64,000 nucleotides of DNA from Serripes groenlandicus (Eukaryota > Mollusca > Bivalvia > Cardiida > Cardiidae), in contig JASEVX010000006.1 of the NCBI GenBank assembly GCA_031761405.1, positions 28,529,627-28,593,626 on the forward strand, given 5' to 3'. The position numbers were made by a program, and so were the translations under genes. Below are positions 31,743-40,594 of the stretch, one piece after another (the stretch's first letter is position 1; every line of letters starts with the position of its first letter). The notes under the pieces were generated by a model. That model was not told the origin of the DNA, searched no databases, and was given only the letters and a program-made list of their open reading frames with translations.

Positions 31743-32555
31743 CCATAGGTGGTTAAAGATTAACATATATTAAGCTTTATTGCCTCTAGTTATAAGTTAA
31801 GTGTGACACAAGCTTTGGAAGGAGAGGACGAAGTCTATTCTCCTTCCAGTTTAGCAGAAGTATGATAGCCAAAACGGGAGTATATAAACAAAAAATACGA
31901 AGTAATTGAAAAAAAAAAAAAAAGGATATTTATGATCAAGATTGAGCATTATGAAAGTTCACATGTATAGTCAACATATAGCAATAATTATTAAGTCTGT
32001 TTTGTTTGTTTGGTTTGTAATGTCACTTTAATCGTTTTGAATATGCCAGTAGAAAACTGAAAAATAAACAAAAGAAAATGGTCAAGTCAGTTCCCCAACA
32101 GCAAGGAGCGAAAAGCAATTGAAACGAATCGTTCATCTCGAACGAAACATGAAAAACCGGGTAAGAATCCAATGAATTTTAGAATCGGATGAAATCGTGA
32201 AAACAGCGAAGTATTCATAACGGAAGTAGGCAGAGACAACTTAATTACTCTATGGGAACCGATGACACCTTGTCGTCTATTAAATAAGAATGACCAAAAT
32301 CGCCAAGCGATGACATGCTGCATTTACAAATAATAGATCGGGTCACGTTACGGCCATGCGTATTGCATAGTTGGGTTGACGTTGGTTTTACAGTTTCTAG
32401 AATTATACTGTAATATGTAGTAATTAAAAAAAATCAACATTGAATTTTAAGATTACCCATTTATTTAAAAATCTCAATATTGTAAATAGGCAAAAACATC
32501 GCCAGAAACTTTTTCTGAGCTTTGATGAATCGGGTCGGTCGTAAACCAAACCATA
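31743..32555. other. Unassigned AT-rich sequence
   Basis: Includes an A run at about 31911-31923. A 78-codon minus frame at 32087-32323 has no recognisable motif. Confidence 0.35.
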
Positions 32556-32559
32556 AACA

Positions 32560-33383
32560 AGATGTGTTTGTGAAACACTGATGCCCCCGAATGGCAACAT
32601 CTAGGTCAAAGGTCAAGGTCGCCAGGTCAAAAATGTTGGTACTGACAGAAAGGTCATGTCACAAGGAATACACATGTGAAATATGGTAGCCGTACCTGTT
32701 ATGGTTCAAAAGTAGTGGTCATGGTTAAAGGTTTTTTTCGAGAATGGCAACATCTAGGTCAAAGGTCAAGGTCGCAAGGTGAAAATTTTGGTACTGACAG
32801 AAAGGTCATGTCACAAGGTATACAAATGTGAACTATGGTAGCCGTACCTGTTATGGTTCAAAAGTAGTCGTCAAGGTTAAAGTTTTTATCGAGAATGGCA
32901 ACATCTAGGTCAAAGGTCAAGGTCGCAAGGTCAAAAATGTTGGTACTGACAGAAAGGTCATGTCACAAGGTATACACATGTGAAATATGGTAGCCTTACC
33001 TGTTATGGTTCAAAAGTAGTGGTGAAGTTTTTTTTTTTTTTTGAGAATGGCAACATCTAGGTCAAAGGTCAAGGTCGCAAGGTCAAAAATGTTGGTACTG
33101 ACAGAAAGGTCATGTCACAAGAAATACACATGTGAAATATGGTAGCCGTACCTGTTATGGTTCAAAAGTAATGGCCAATGTTAAAGTTTTTTTCGAGAAT
33201 GGCAACATCTAGGTCAAAGGTCAAGGTCGCAAGGTCAAACGTGAAATATGGTAGCCGTACCTGTTATGGTTCAAAAGTAGTGGTCAAGGTTGAAGTTTTT
33301 TTCGTGCAGACAGACAGACGTGCAGACGTGCAGACAGGCCAAAAACTATATGCCCACCGAATCGGAGATTCCGGGGGCATAAA
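32560..33383. mobile_element. Five-unit ~152-bp tandem element with AGGTCA direct repeats
   Basis: Outer edges TGCCCCCGAAT (32582-32592) and ATTCCGGGGGCA (about 33369) are inverted, so the whole block behaves as one element. Units follow aatggcaacatctaggtcaa, aggtcaaggtcgcaaggtca, atgttggtactgacagaaag, gtcatgtcacaaggtataca, atatggtagccgtacctgtt, tggttcaaaagtagtggtca. AGGTCAAAGGTCA occurs at 32603, 32756, 32907, 33059 and 33211. The last unit lacks about 80 bp. The tail is cagacagacgtgcagacgtg. Confidence 0.8.
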
Positions 33384-33672
33384 AAAGCGTAGCCTAGGAA
33401 GTTAGGGGAAAGTTACTTTAAAAATACCCATTACATGTGTCTAAAGTTTTGTAATAACGGTAGAAGACACACGTATGTTGTATCTTGCTGTTTCTTAAAT
33501 CATTTTATACAATTTATTTATTCATAAAGGTTGTTTTTTCAAACATATAACAGAGTCTTTTTTAACAAAAATAATGTTGGTTGCTCCCTTTTCAATTACG
33601 TCACCCCATGGTACAAAATTAAGACCTATCCCATACTGACGCCGCGCTCCCACGCGGCGTCAATAATAATGC
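33384..33672 (+). repeat. ~285-bp duplicated segment, left copy
   Basis: Shares with 34098-34380: gtagcctagg.agtt.gggg, taataacggtagaagaca, aatgttggttgctccctttt, attacgtcaccccatggtac and cctatcccatactgacgccg, at something near 85-90% identity by eye. It ends at a perfect hairpin, TGACGCCGCG (33637-33646) / CGCGGCGTCA (33653-33662). Confidence 0.85.
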
Positions 33673-33796
33673 GGCATATTTGTTAACATGGTATTTAGGC
33701 ATAACCGGCGTCTAAAGGCTTTCATAACGACATTTTGACAACAACAAACCATAATGTTCCTCTCGAGAATTTCGTTGTACACATTTAATTAGTTAA

Positions 33797-34085
33797 TTGA
33801 TGTCAATATGATTGGTTTTAACGGCGTTTTTAACAATTTTACAGTCATATCACGGCGGCCAGTCCACCTATCATGTTTTATGGCTTTCTCAGACCAGTAC
33901 TCCACGCACCAACTTGTCCAAGCAACTGGCTGACTTCCCATACAGCCTATTTGTGGTAGGGTAACGACGCTTGTCAGATTAAATTCGTCCAACATCGATA
34001 TTTATAATCGCAGATGTTTTGTTCAAACTCACACTCCATGATTTGACAGCCAACATCACTAGCGACTGAGCTACCAGACTTGGCA
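33797..34085 (-). mobile_element. SINE-1, near full length, minus strand
   Basis: gattggttttaacggcgttt, ttacagtcatatcacggcgg, ccagtccacctatcatgttt, agaccagtactccacgcacc, caagcaactggctgacttcc, then a diverged head tttgacagccaacatcacta and gcgactgagctaccagac (reverse of the A-box region). It lies between the two duplicated segments. Confidence 0.8.
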
Positions 34086-34097
34086 ATAAAGATGACG

Positions 34098-34380
34098 TAT
34101 GTAGCCTAGGCAGTTGGGGGAAAAGTTATTAAATAAAAATTAAATGTGTATAAAGTTGTGTAATAACGGTAGAAGACAAACGTATTTTGTATCTTGTTGT
34201 TTCTTAAATCAGTTAATACAAGTAATTGATTCATACAGGTTGTTTTGTCAAACATACAACAGAGTTTTTCTTAACAATAATAATGTTGGTTGCTCCCTTT
34301 TCGATTACGTCACCCCATGGTACAAAATTAAAACCTATCCCATACTGACGCCGCGCTTCCACGCGGCGTCAATAATGCCG
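34098..34380 (+). repeat. ~285-bp duplicated segment, right copy
   Basis: See 33384-33672. The hairpin is kept exactly (34346-34355 / 34362-34371) with one C-to-T change in the 6-base loop. A 139-codon frame starting at 34144 runs through this copy and out of it; the matching frame is not preserved in the left copy, so it is not called as a gene. Confidence 0.85.
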
Positions 34381-34907
34381 GAATTAAACTACATGTACAT
34401 AGATAAATCAAAGTGCTACAATGTACATGTATATCTATTTTATATATACCAGCACATTTCCCGGCGCAAATTCAGGAAGATGGTCATGCGCAGCTCAAAT
34501 ACGACGGATTTAAATAAATTCCATATAGGTCAAATACGGTACATATTAATGAAACGTCTCTGAAATATGATGTGACGTCATTAAAATATAATATTTTCGT
34601 CATTCAAAATGTGGCAGTTGGCCATGGTTCACACGGCAATCATAAATGATATTTTATGCGTAAATTATGTTATTTCTTTATTTAAAATATAGAAATTTGT
34701 ATTTCATTTTTTATTCTGTCTTAAAAGCTATACATGGTAGGGCTATGTTATAAAAGCAAAATATGATGCAGTAGTGATACATATTTTAGTATTGTCTACT
34801 CAGGTCGTTGACAATTTGGCATAGCTCTCGACCTTAGGTCTCGCGAGATATCAATTGTCCACGCACCTCGTAGAACATTACTAAAACCTGTATCGCTATT
34901 GCAACAT
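34381..34907. other. Unassigned sequence
   Basis: No family recognised. acatgtacat-type motifs near 34390-34432 are the only local symmetry. Confidence 0.35.
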
Positions 34908-35161
34908 AACGAGGGCTTGGCGTGAAACGGTTGTAACTAAAATTGGTATTTTGTTTACCAAGGTTAATTACCTCGCCATAAAGTCTTTATAAGCGTTAAA
35001 TCAGTTTTCTTGGCAAACGATGGAAATTTAGGTGCCATTGCTCGTTCTGAGCAATGGCACCTAAATTTGCATTGTTTACAAAGGTGTCAAAATTGCCCCT
35101 AAACCAGGGTTTTCAAAATAGGTTATTAGTTACAACCGTTTCACGCCAATCCCTCGATAAG
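34908..35161 (+). mobile_element. MITE-C copy, full length
   Basis: aacGAGGGCTTGGCGTGAAAC to GTTTCACGCCAATCCCTCGA; the left base before GAGGG has changed (AACGAGGG instead of ATCGAGGG). The centre, ggtgccattgctcgttctga + gcaatggcacc, is intact. Confidence 0.85.
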
Positions 35162-35378
35162 AGTTCCTATTTATCAAAGACAAAACCCCTAGACTCGCGA
35201 TTCTCAATATGTCGAAACAAAAAAGAAATACTCCCAAAAAAAATCGGTCAGTGCAATATCGTTAAAGATAATAGAAGACGATATCTGGTATAAAATATAG
35301 TTATACAATGTCGTAAACAAAACTTTTATCGTTTCCTTTATGATTTATCTTCTATTTATCTTATCACTTCAGTAGTCT

Positions 35379-35607
35379 TTAACACTTTCCCACATACAAC
35401 AAATATGCAGCAGACGACTAAGAAAGCGTCTGGGAAAAAGCACAGAAAATCCATTTAAATGAAAGAACAATAATTGATTAGAGTTGAAAACATGGCGACA
35501 AATGGTGAAAATTGCTCATGATGAGCAATTTCACCTTTGTCGCCATGTTTTCAAAAAGCCGTCTGCTTTTAGGCGTCAGAAAGCGTCTATGTGAGGGAAA
35601 GGGTTAA
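35379..35607 (-). mobile_element. MITE-A copy flanked by TTAA, reverse orientation
   Basis: TTAACACTTTCCCACATACA to tctatgtgagggaaagggTTAA. The central hairpin aaaattgctcatgatgagca + atttt has a changed loop, and the element carries aagcgtctgggaaaaagcac as a small extra stretch. Confidence 0.85.
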
Positions 35608-35664
35608 ACCAACGTCTGCCAATTGAAGCACGTTCTCTCGTGTTATTTAGTCATAGACATAGAA

Positions 35665-35870
35665 TGTGGAAGACAGTGGTGCAGAGGTACAGCGTCGGCG
35701 TCTAGTACCAAAGGTCTCGGGTTTGGGTCCCGTGATGAGCAGGTTGTGACTTGATTTGTCCACACAATCGGCGCGAGTACTTGTTAATTCTCCAGGAAGC
35801 AGACATCGAGCGTGATTAATATAAGCTGAAAGCTTATTTCGCTATCGATGTAAAATAAATAAGTTTTAAT
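35665..35870 (+). mobile_element. SINE-3 with tRNA-like head, plus strand
   Basis: A-box-like agtggtgcagaggtacagcg (about 35674) and B-box-like gggtttgggtcccg, then tgatgagcaggttgtgactt, gatttgtccacacaatcggc, ccaggaagcagacatcgagc, gtgattaatataagctgaaa and the tail gtaaaataaataag. This is the best-preserved SINE-3; the other copies are at 54424 and 58385. Confidence 0.75.
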
Positions 35871-36295
35871 TAAGTCATAGTCATATAAAATCGCATCGGC
35901 TCGGTTATGCAGTGGGGTGCGGGAGGTCGCCGCTTCGTCCCGTGCCGGGTTACACAAACTACTTTAAAAGTGCTGGACTCCCCAGATGGAGATCAACATT
36001 TTGAAATGTTGAAACTTGTTTCAAATATTGTTTATAGTGACAACAAAATAAGTAATACACTATTTTGGCAGGTCATGTTGAAAAGTCATGAAAATGTACA
36101 AAGTGTGACTTACTGGGTATGTCTACCTAGTAAAAATGAACCATAAACGATCAATATTTAGATGGCTCTTGTACTGGAAAGTGATATTATTACCCAAATT
36201 TTTATCCCAGAAATTTAATTCTTATATTTCAAGACAAATGTTGAATAGTTTTAACATTTTGACTATACTATCTATACTCTGGGGTTCAGCAGCGT
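35871..36295. other. Unassigned sequence
   Basis: Near 35890-35950 cggctcggttatgcagtggg and gtgcgggaggtcgccgcttc resemble a SINE head but no body follows. A 79-codon frame here is unsupported. Confidence 0.35.
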
Positions 36296-36425
36296 TAAAA
36301 TGGTAGTAATGGATACCCCCAGCAGTGGCGTTAGCATTTCAAATGACTCGTTGCTGTCAGAATAAATTGACTAGTAGTACTGGTATTGTATGAATGAAAT
36401 ACCGTGATATAACTTAAACACCAAG
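36296..36425 (+). mobile_element. SINE-2 fragment, plus strand
   Basis: aatggtagtaatggataccc, gtcagaataaattgactagt, agtactggtattgtatgaat and ataccgtgatataacttaaa match the complement of the 13018 and 60330 elements. Confidence 0.6.
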
Positions 36426-36592
36426 CAAACAAATACATAGATCACCTGGGTCATCCAATTTTTAATGATATTGCACCTCACGATATTCGATCGACATAAT
36501 GAGAATTGCTGGCGTAGATGTTTTGTCTTTAGTAAATAACATAAAACTTCATATTAATATCATAATTTGAAATATAATTGATGATCTTGTCG

Positions 36593-36803
36593 CACTTAAA
36601 GGGACACATGCGTGCCTGTGAGATCGTTGTATGCACTTAAAGGGACACAGGCGTGCCTGTGACGTCATTGTATGCACTTAAAGGGACACAGGCGTGCCTA
36701 TGACGTCGTTGTATGCACTTAAAGGGACACAGGCATGCCTATGACGTCGTTGTATGCACTTAAAGGGACACAGGCGTGCCTGTTACGTCGTTGTATGCAC
36801 TTA
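36593..36803. repeat. 41-bp tandem repeat, five units
   Basis: The unit CACTTAAAGGGACACAGGCG + tgcctatgacgtcgttgtatg repeats with exact 41-bp spacing from 36593. It contains CAGGCGTGCCTG (palindromic) and GACGTC. Its last CACTTAA supplies the TTAA at which MITE-A (36801) begins. Confidence 0.9.
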
Positions 36804-37022
36804 AACCCTTCCCACATACAGCAAATCTGCAGCAGACGACTTATAAAACATTGAGGCAAAACTTTGGAATATATTGAAAAATAAAAGTATATAGTGATGA
36901 AATACAATTGAATACAGCAAGGCAAAAGAAGAAATTGCTCATTATGAGCTATTTCTCCTTTTTCCACGATGTTTTCAAAAGTCGTCTGGTGTAGAGGGAG
37001 TCTGTATTCGGGAAATAATTAA
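36801..37022 (-). mobile_element. MITE-A copy at the edge of the 41-bp array
   Basis: TTAAACCCTTCCCACATACA to tctgtattcgggaaataatTAA, with gaaattgctcattatgagct at the centre. The TTAA comes from the tandem unit, so the insertion into the array edge is visible at base level. Confidence 0.8.
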
Positions 37023-37114
37023 AGTACTTTGGACTTCAGTAGAAAAAGAAAATCTGCAGAGCTACGCTATGTGGTATTCAAGTTTACAGTTATTTTCAGT
37101 TGATTTTCTTTACT

Positions 37115-37230
37115 AATGAACTAAAAGAACAGAACCTGAAGGGACTACTCGGACGCGCTGGCTGATCTGAATCTACACTTCTCGCAAATACCTTACGATT
37201 GGTTATTAAGGAGCGAAGCACATTTGCTGA
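37115..37230. repeat. Dispersed repeat E, copy 3
   Basis: gggactactcggacgcgctg, gctgatctgaatctacactt, ctcgcaaataccttacgatt and attaaggagcgaagcac align to 2290 and 26120. Confidence 0.45.
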
Positions 37231-37640
37231 AATTTATCAAACTATTTCACAATACTGGCTCTGGTAATTTTAAACATTAACAAAGTATTTGGAACCAGTA
37301 CTTTTATTACAGTATTGCGACCACGAAACAACCGCTTACAAACACAAAACTGTTTATTTAACTTTACAATTCCATTTAAATACGTTTACTCTATATCATT
37401 ATAGGCGTAGATTGTTTTTTGTCTCAAAACTCATAATACGCTGGTAGGGTTTAATTAAGCTTGAAATAGATCGTCAGATGAGGTAATTTTCTCCGTATTG
37501 AGAAAGGAAAAACTTATCAGAAACAATATCCATTCTGTCCCGTTCTGTAAATAGGCAAAAGAAATAAGGCTGCTGGAAACGAAATTTCTGGCGTTATTCG
37601 AAAAAGGTTAACCCTTTCACTCGGAGTTATATTTAAGGAA
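37231..37640. other. Unassigned AT-rich sequence
   Basis: Contains one isolated unit of the 27-bp repeat family near 37298-37318. Nothing else recognised. Confidence 0.35.
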
Positions 37641-37644
37641 CCAT

Positions 37645-37845
37645 CCACTTTTGAAAAACAGTCGAACCTGTGCTAAAGACCACATTGGCAGAGCGGTTCC
37701 CTGTCTATAGCGACCATACTTTTAGTTTCCAAAATACTCATTTTCTATATAAATGCCACTGCAATTAAAGACCACCTGTGAACAAAGACCTAGTGTGCTC
37801 CCATGGGTGATCTTTATACACAGGTGCAACTGTAATTGAGAACAG
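37645..37845. repeat. Dispersed repeat built on AAGACCAC / GTGATCTTT
   Basis: cgaacctgtgctaaagacca, ctgtctatagcgaccatact, gcaattaaagaccacctgtg, aacaaagacctagtgtgctc, atgggtgatctttatacaca, ggtgcaactgtaa. The arms taaagaccacctgtg and cacaggtg..ttta are partly inverted. It resembles a repeat widespread in marine invertebrates, from memory and unverified. Confidence 0.5.
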
Positions 37846-37933
37846 TTAAAGTTTGTTTGTGTGTGCAAATCTTTTTTTTTTTCACGTTGTTTACAAAACT
37901 CAACATCACACGAGGCATATGTTCTGTATTTTG

Positions 37934-37998
37934 TATTGTCATGTTCATATATTGCTACTTTTTTGTATGGTCACGTTCATATATTGTTACTTTTTTCA
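37934..37998. repeat. ~33-bp direct duplication
   Basis: gtatt(g)gtca(t/c)gttcatatattg(c/t)tacttttttg occurs twice in tandem. Confidence 0.7.
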
Positions 37999-38115
37999 GG
38001 ATATAAATGAGTTTTAGACTCTTAACTTTACTACAAAGTTAGGGAAATAATTCAAAACTAAATAACAGATAAAATACTTTTTGAAAACGAGATAGGGAGA
38101 GGAGAACCATCTGGT

Positions 38116-38480
38116 GAACCCTTTCTCACAAACAGACGCTTTTTGACGCTCTTGTAGAGGACGAGTTTTGAAAACATTGGATTAATTGATTGATTGAATA
38201 GGGTTTAACGCCGTTTTCAACAATTTTTCAGTCAGTTCACCTACTCATACGTTTCCTGGTTTTCCCACACCAGTACACCACACAACATACTTTCCAAGCA
38301 ACTGGCTACTTTTCCGCATAGACTGTTAAACAGCCCATTGGTGAAAGACGAATGACGCAGGTCACAGTAACTTTTGTCAAACGTCGGAAAGAATGTTGGC
38401 CGAGCTGGGATTCGAACTCACAATCCCTGAATGAAAACATTGGAGGAATCGGTCATCATGAGTTCGGGGTTATAGTACAG
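38116..38480. mobile_element. MITE-A copy split by a SINE
   Basis: The left part aaccctttctcacaaacaga, cgctttttgacgctcttgta, acgagttttgaaaacattgg is interrupted at 38182 and resumes after 38444 with ggaatcggtcatcatgagtt, the diverged central hairpin. The right terminus is not recognisable. Confidence 0.65.
38182..38431 (-). mobile_element. SINE-1 with 13-bp target duplication, minus strand
   Basis: The element is flanked by TGAAAACATTGGA at 38169-38181 and 38432-38444, in host MITE-A sequence that has this motif once. From the left: attgattgattgaatagggt, ttaacgccgttttcaacaat, cacctactcatacgtttcct, ccaagcaactggctactttt, ggccgagctgggattcgaac (reverse B box GTTCGAATCCC) and actcacaatccctga. The head stops at the B-box side, so it is 5'-truncated by about 45 bp. 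Confidence 0.9.
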
Positions 38481-38672
38481 GTTACTAAAACAACTTTACC
38501 ATTGGCCAATACATTCGACTCAGACGGCCAATGCATTCGACTCGTCGGAGATAGCGCTTTCCCAATAATAGAATGTGTTAATTCTTTGTATGTTGTTAGT
38601 ACATACAATAACTAGTTGAAATAAGGAAAACAAATTATAGTTCATCGATCTTAAACAAAGGCAGTTTTGCAG
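38481..38672. other. Unassigned sequence
   Basis: gccaatacattcgactcaga and gccaatgcattcgactcgtc form a short direct repeat at 38504 and 38526. Nothing else recognised. Confidence 0.4.
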
Positions 38673-38815
38673 AAAACCTAAAACACAAAATCAAAATCAA
38701 AATCAAAAGAAAATTATAAATCATATTAAAGTTCCTACAGTATATAACTTGCCGAAAACCTAAAACACAAAATCAAAATCAAAAGAAAATTACAAATCAT
38801 ATTAAAGTTCACATA
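38673..38815. repeat. ~80-bp direct duplication with AAAATC runs
   Basis: gaaaacctaaaacacaaaat, caaaatcaaaa, gaaaattaTaaatcatatta, aagttc occurs twice. The first unit has one extra CAAAAT. Confidence 0.8.
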
Positions 38816-39019
38816 TAACTTTATTTATAGATTGTAAATCAATATGAAAAGAGAATTTGTGAGAATAAAATGAAAAAATATATATAAAGATGTTTTTTTT
38901 TAAGGTAGAAACGGTGTCACATTTAACCCCCGAAAAAGTTAAAATCATACAACTTTTCAAGAAATTTTCCATTCTACAAAATATAATTGTCTATAATTAT
39001 CCATAAACACTAAACATCA

Positions 39020-39198
39020 TTCACTTTAACTCTTTCAGCGCCTTTAACTCTTTCGTAACGAGCTGTCTCACCTGAAATCTGCATTGTTTGGCTATGAGTT
39101 ATAACAATATTCCAAAAATCCTATAACATGAAAATAGAGTCGTCCGAGTTTGAACATGGAAGAGTCTACTTTAAACAATTCGCTGAAAGAGTTAGTAA
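39020..39198. mobile_element. MITE-D copy
   Basis: tttaactctttcagcgcctt and the inverse ttcgctgaaagagttagt are the ends. The internal cgtaacgagctgtctcacct + gaaa equals one arm of the 29333 copy's central palindrome, so half the hairpin is missing. The left end is duplicated (tttaactctttc twice). Confidence 0.7.
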
Positions 39199-39550
39199 CA
39201 AATGCAAAATAAAAGATAGGTCACTTATGCTACCACACATATTAGATATTGCGACCTTGACATTTGACCTTGACCTCCTATTTTTTTTAAAAAAAAGCCA
39301 CGCGCATTGGTGTTTCACATACACAAGATGTAACCATATTTTCTTAATGGATGAGCTTTTGATTAGCATAAAACAGAACATAACTAATGCCTTTTCTACG
39401 TGAGCTTACAATTATTGTTTTTAGTTCTATAACACTGCTTTAATGATCCCCGTTTTACAATGAAAGAGACGGTTAAATTCGTATTGTCACGCGATAGCTT
39501 TGTGTTTTATCAGACTGTTATTCCCCATGGCATTGTCTGTTCTTTCAATT
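39199..39550. other. Unassigned sequence with a GACCTTGAC patch
   Basis: At 39249-39275 gcgaccttgacatttgacct + tgacctcc is the AGGTCA-type motif in reverse, followed by cgcgcattggtgtttcacat, a known partner phrase in molluscan repeats by my recollection. No gene recognised. Confidence 0.4.
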
Positions 39551-39551
39551 C

Positions 39552-39795
39552 TTTATCCGTTTCCCACTTTCAGACGTATTTTGATGCATCTGCAGCTTTT
39601 GATGCATCTGCAGCAGAACACTTTTGAAAATATCGTGACAAAAGGAGAAATTGCTCACCGTGAGCATTACAATGTTATTAACTACACTCATTAATTTCAC
39701 TTTAATTTAAATAAAGTTTCAACATTTCCCAAGAACTTTCCTTTCTAGTTTGCTGCAGATTTAAAGAACAGTTAATTGGAAAAGGGCTAATACCG
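39552..39795. mobile_element. MITE-A copy with a duplicated end
   Basis: TTTATCCGTTTCCCACTTTC, then tgatgcatctgcagcttttg and tgatgcatctgcagcagaac (a 19-20-bp local duplication). Next come gacaaaaggagaaattgctc, accgtgagcattacaatgtt; right tttgctgcagatttaaagaa and ggaaaagggctaa. Confidence 0.7.
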
Positions 39796-39799
39796 GAAT

Positions 39800-39868
39800 C
39801 TTCAGTCTTTTTTCCCTCACAAGACACTATCTGCAGCAGATATATTTTGGAATCATCTATGGGATAGG
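39800..39868. mobile_element. MITE-A end fragment
   Basis: ttttttccctcacaagacac, tatctgcagcagatatattt and ggataggaaatatta look like the two ends joined with the middle lost. Confidence 0.45.
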
Positions 39869-39968
39869 AAATATTACTCATCAAGCATACGCATATCTGA
39901 ATCATACTATGTGTAAATGAAGGCGGTAGACTGTTATGAGACTCTATCAAAAGAAAATATCATATACT

Positions 39969-40220
39969 ATATCGAGGGCTTGGCGTGAAACAGTTGTAAC
40001 TAAAATCGGTATTTTTTTACCAAGGTTAATCACCTCGCCATAATGTCTTTATAGGCGATAAATCTTTTTATTGGTAAACAATGGAGATTTAGGTGCCATT
40101 GCTCGTTCTGAGCAATGGCACCTGAATTTGCATTGTTTACAAAGGTGTCAAAATTGCCCTTAAACTAGGGTTTTCAAAATAGGTTGTTAGTTACAACCGT
40201 TTCACACCAAGCCCTCGATA
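39969..40220 (+). mobile_element. MITE-C copy, full length, joined to MITE-B
   Basis: TATCGAGGGCTTGGCGTGAA to TTCACACCAAGCCCTCGATA; centre ggtgccattgctcgttctga + gcaatggcacct. Its right flank TATA is the left flank of the MITE-B copy at 40219, with no spacer. Confidence 0.85.
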
Positions 40221-40488
40221 TATGAGCCGTTCCGCGAGAAAACCAATATTGTGGACTCTGCGTAAAGTATCGACCCGGGTCAGCCTAAGCATGCCGCGCA
40301 GGCTAATCCGGACAGACTCTTTTCGCCTCATGTAGATTTCCTGTTTCAACAATAATTTATTTATACATCAATCCCCCTGAGACGGAAAGTGTCGGCCCGG
40401 ATTAGCCTGCGCGGACTGCAAAGGCTGATCTTGGTCGATACAGTACGTAGAGTACGTAATGTAGGTTTGCTCGTGGAACGGCTCATAT
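40219..40488. mobile_element. MITE-B copy, full length
   Basis: ATATGAGCCGTTCCGCGAGA to gtggaacggctcatat; inner arms gtggactctgcgtaaagtat and atacagtacgtagagtacgt. The centre has ctgtttcaacaataatttat in place of the usual caggaatcat. Confidence 0.85.
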
Positions 40489-40504
40489 ATATATATACAC
40501 AATT

Positions 40505-40592
40505 CTACTTAGTCAATCTCCCCACCCGGACGAATCTTGACGCATCTGCAGAATGTAATATTTTGTCAAAATATTTTAAACGTCGTCGGTGG
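40505..40592. mobile_element. MITE-A fragment
   Basis: tagtcaatctccccacccgg, cgaatcttgacgcatctgca, gaatgtaatattttgtcaaa and aaacgtcgtcggtg preserve a shortened left end plus right inner arm. Confidence 0.45.
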
Positions 40593-40594
40593 AG

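Noticed and set aside
34144..34563. 139-codon plus frame as a gene
   Set aside because: Most of it lies in a duplicated segment; the sister copy at 33384-33672 does not keep the frame.
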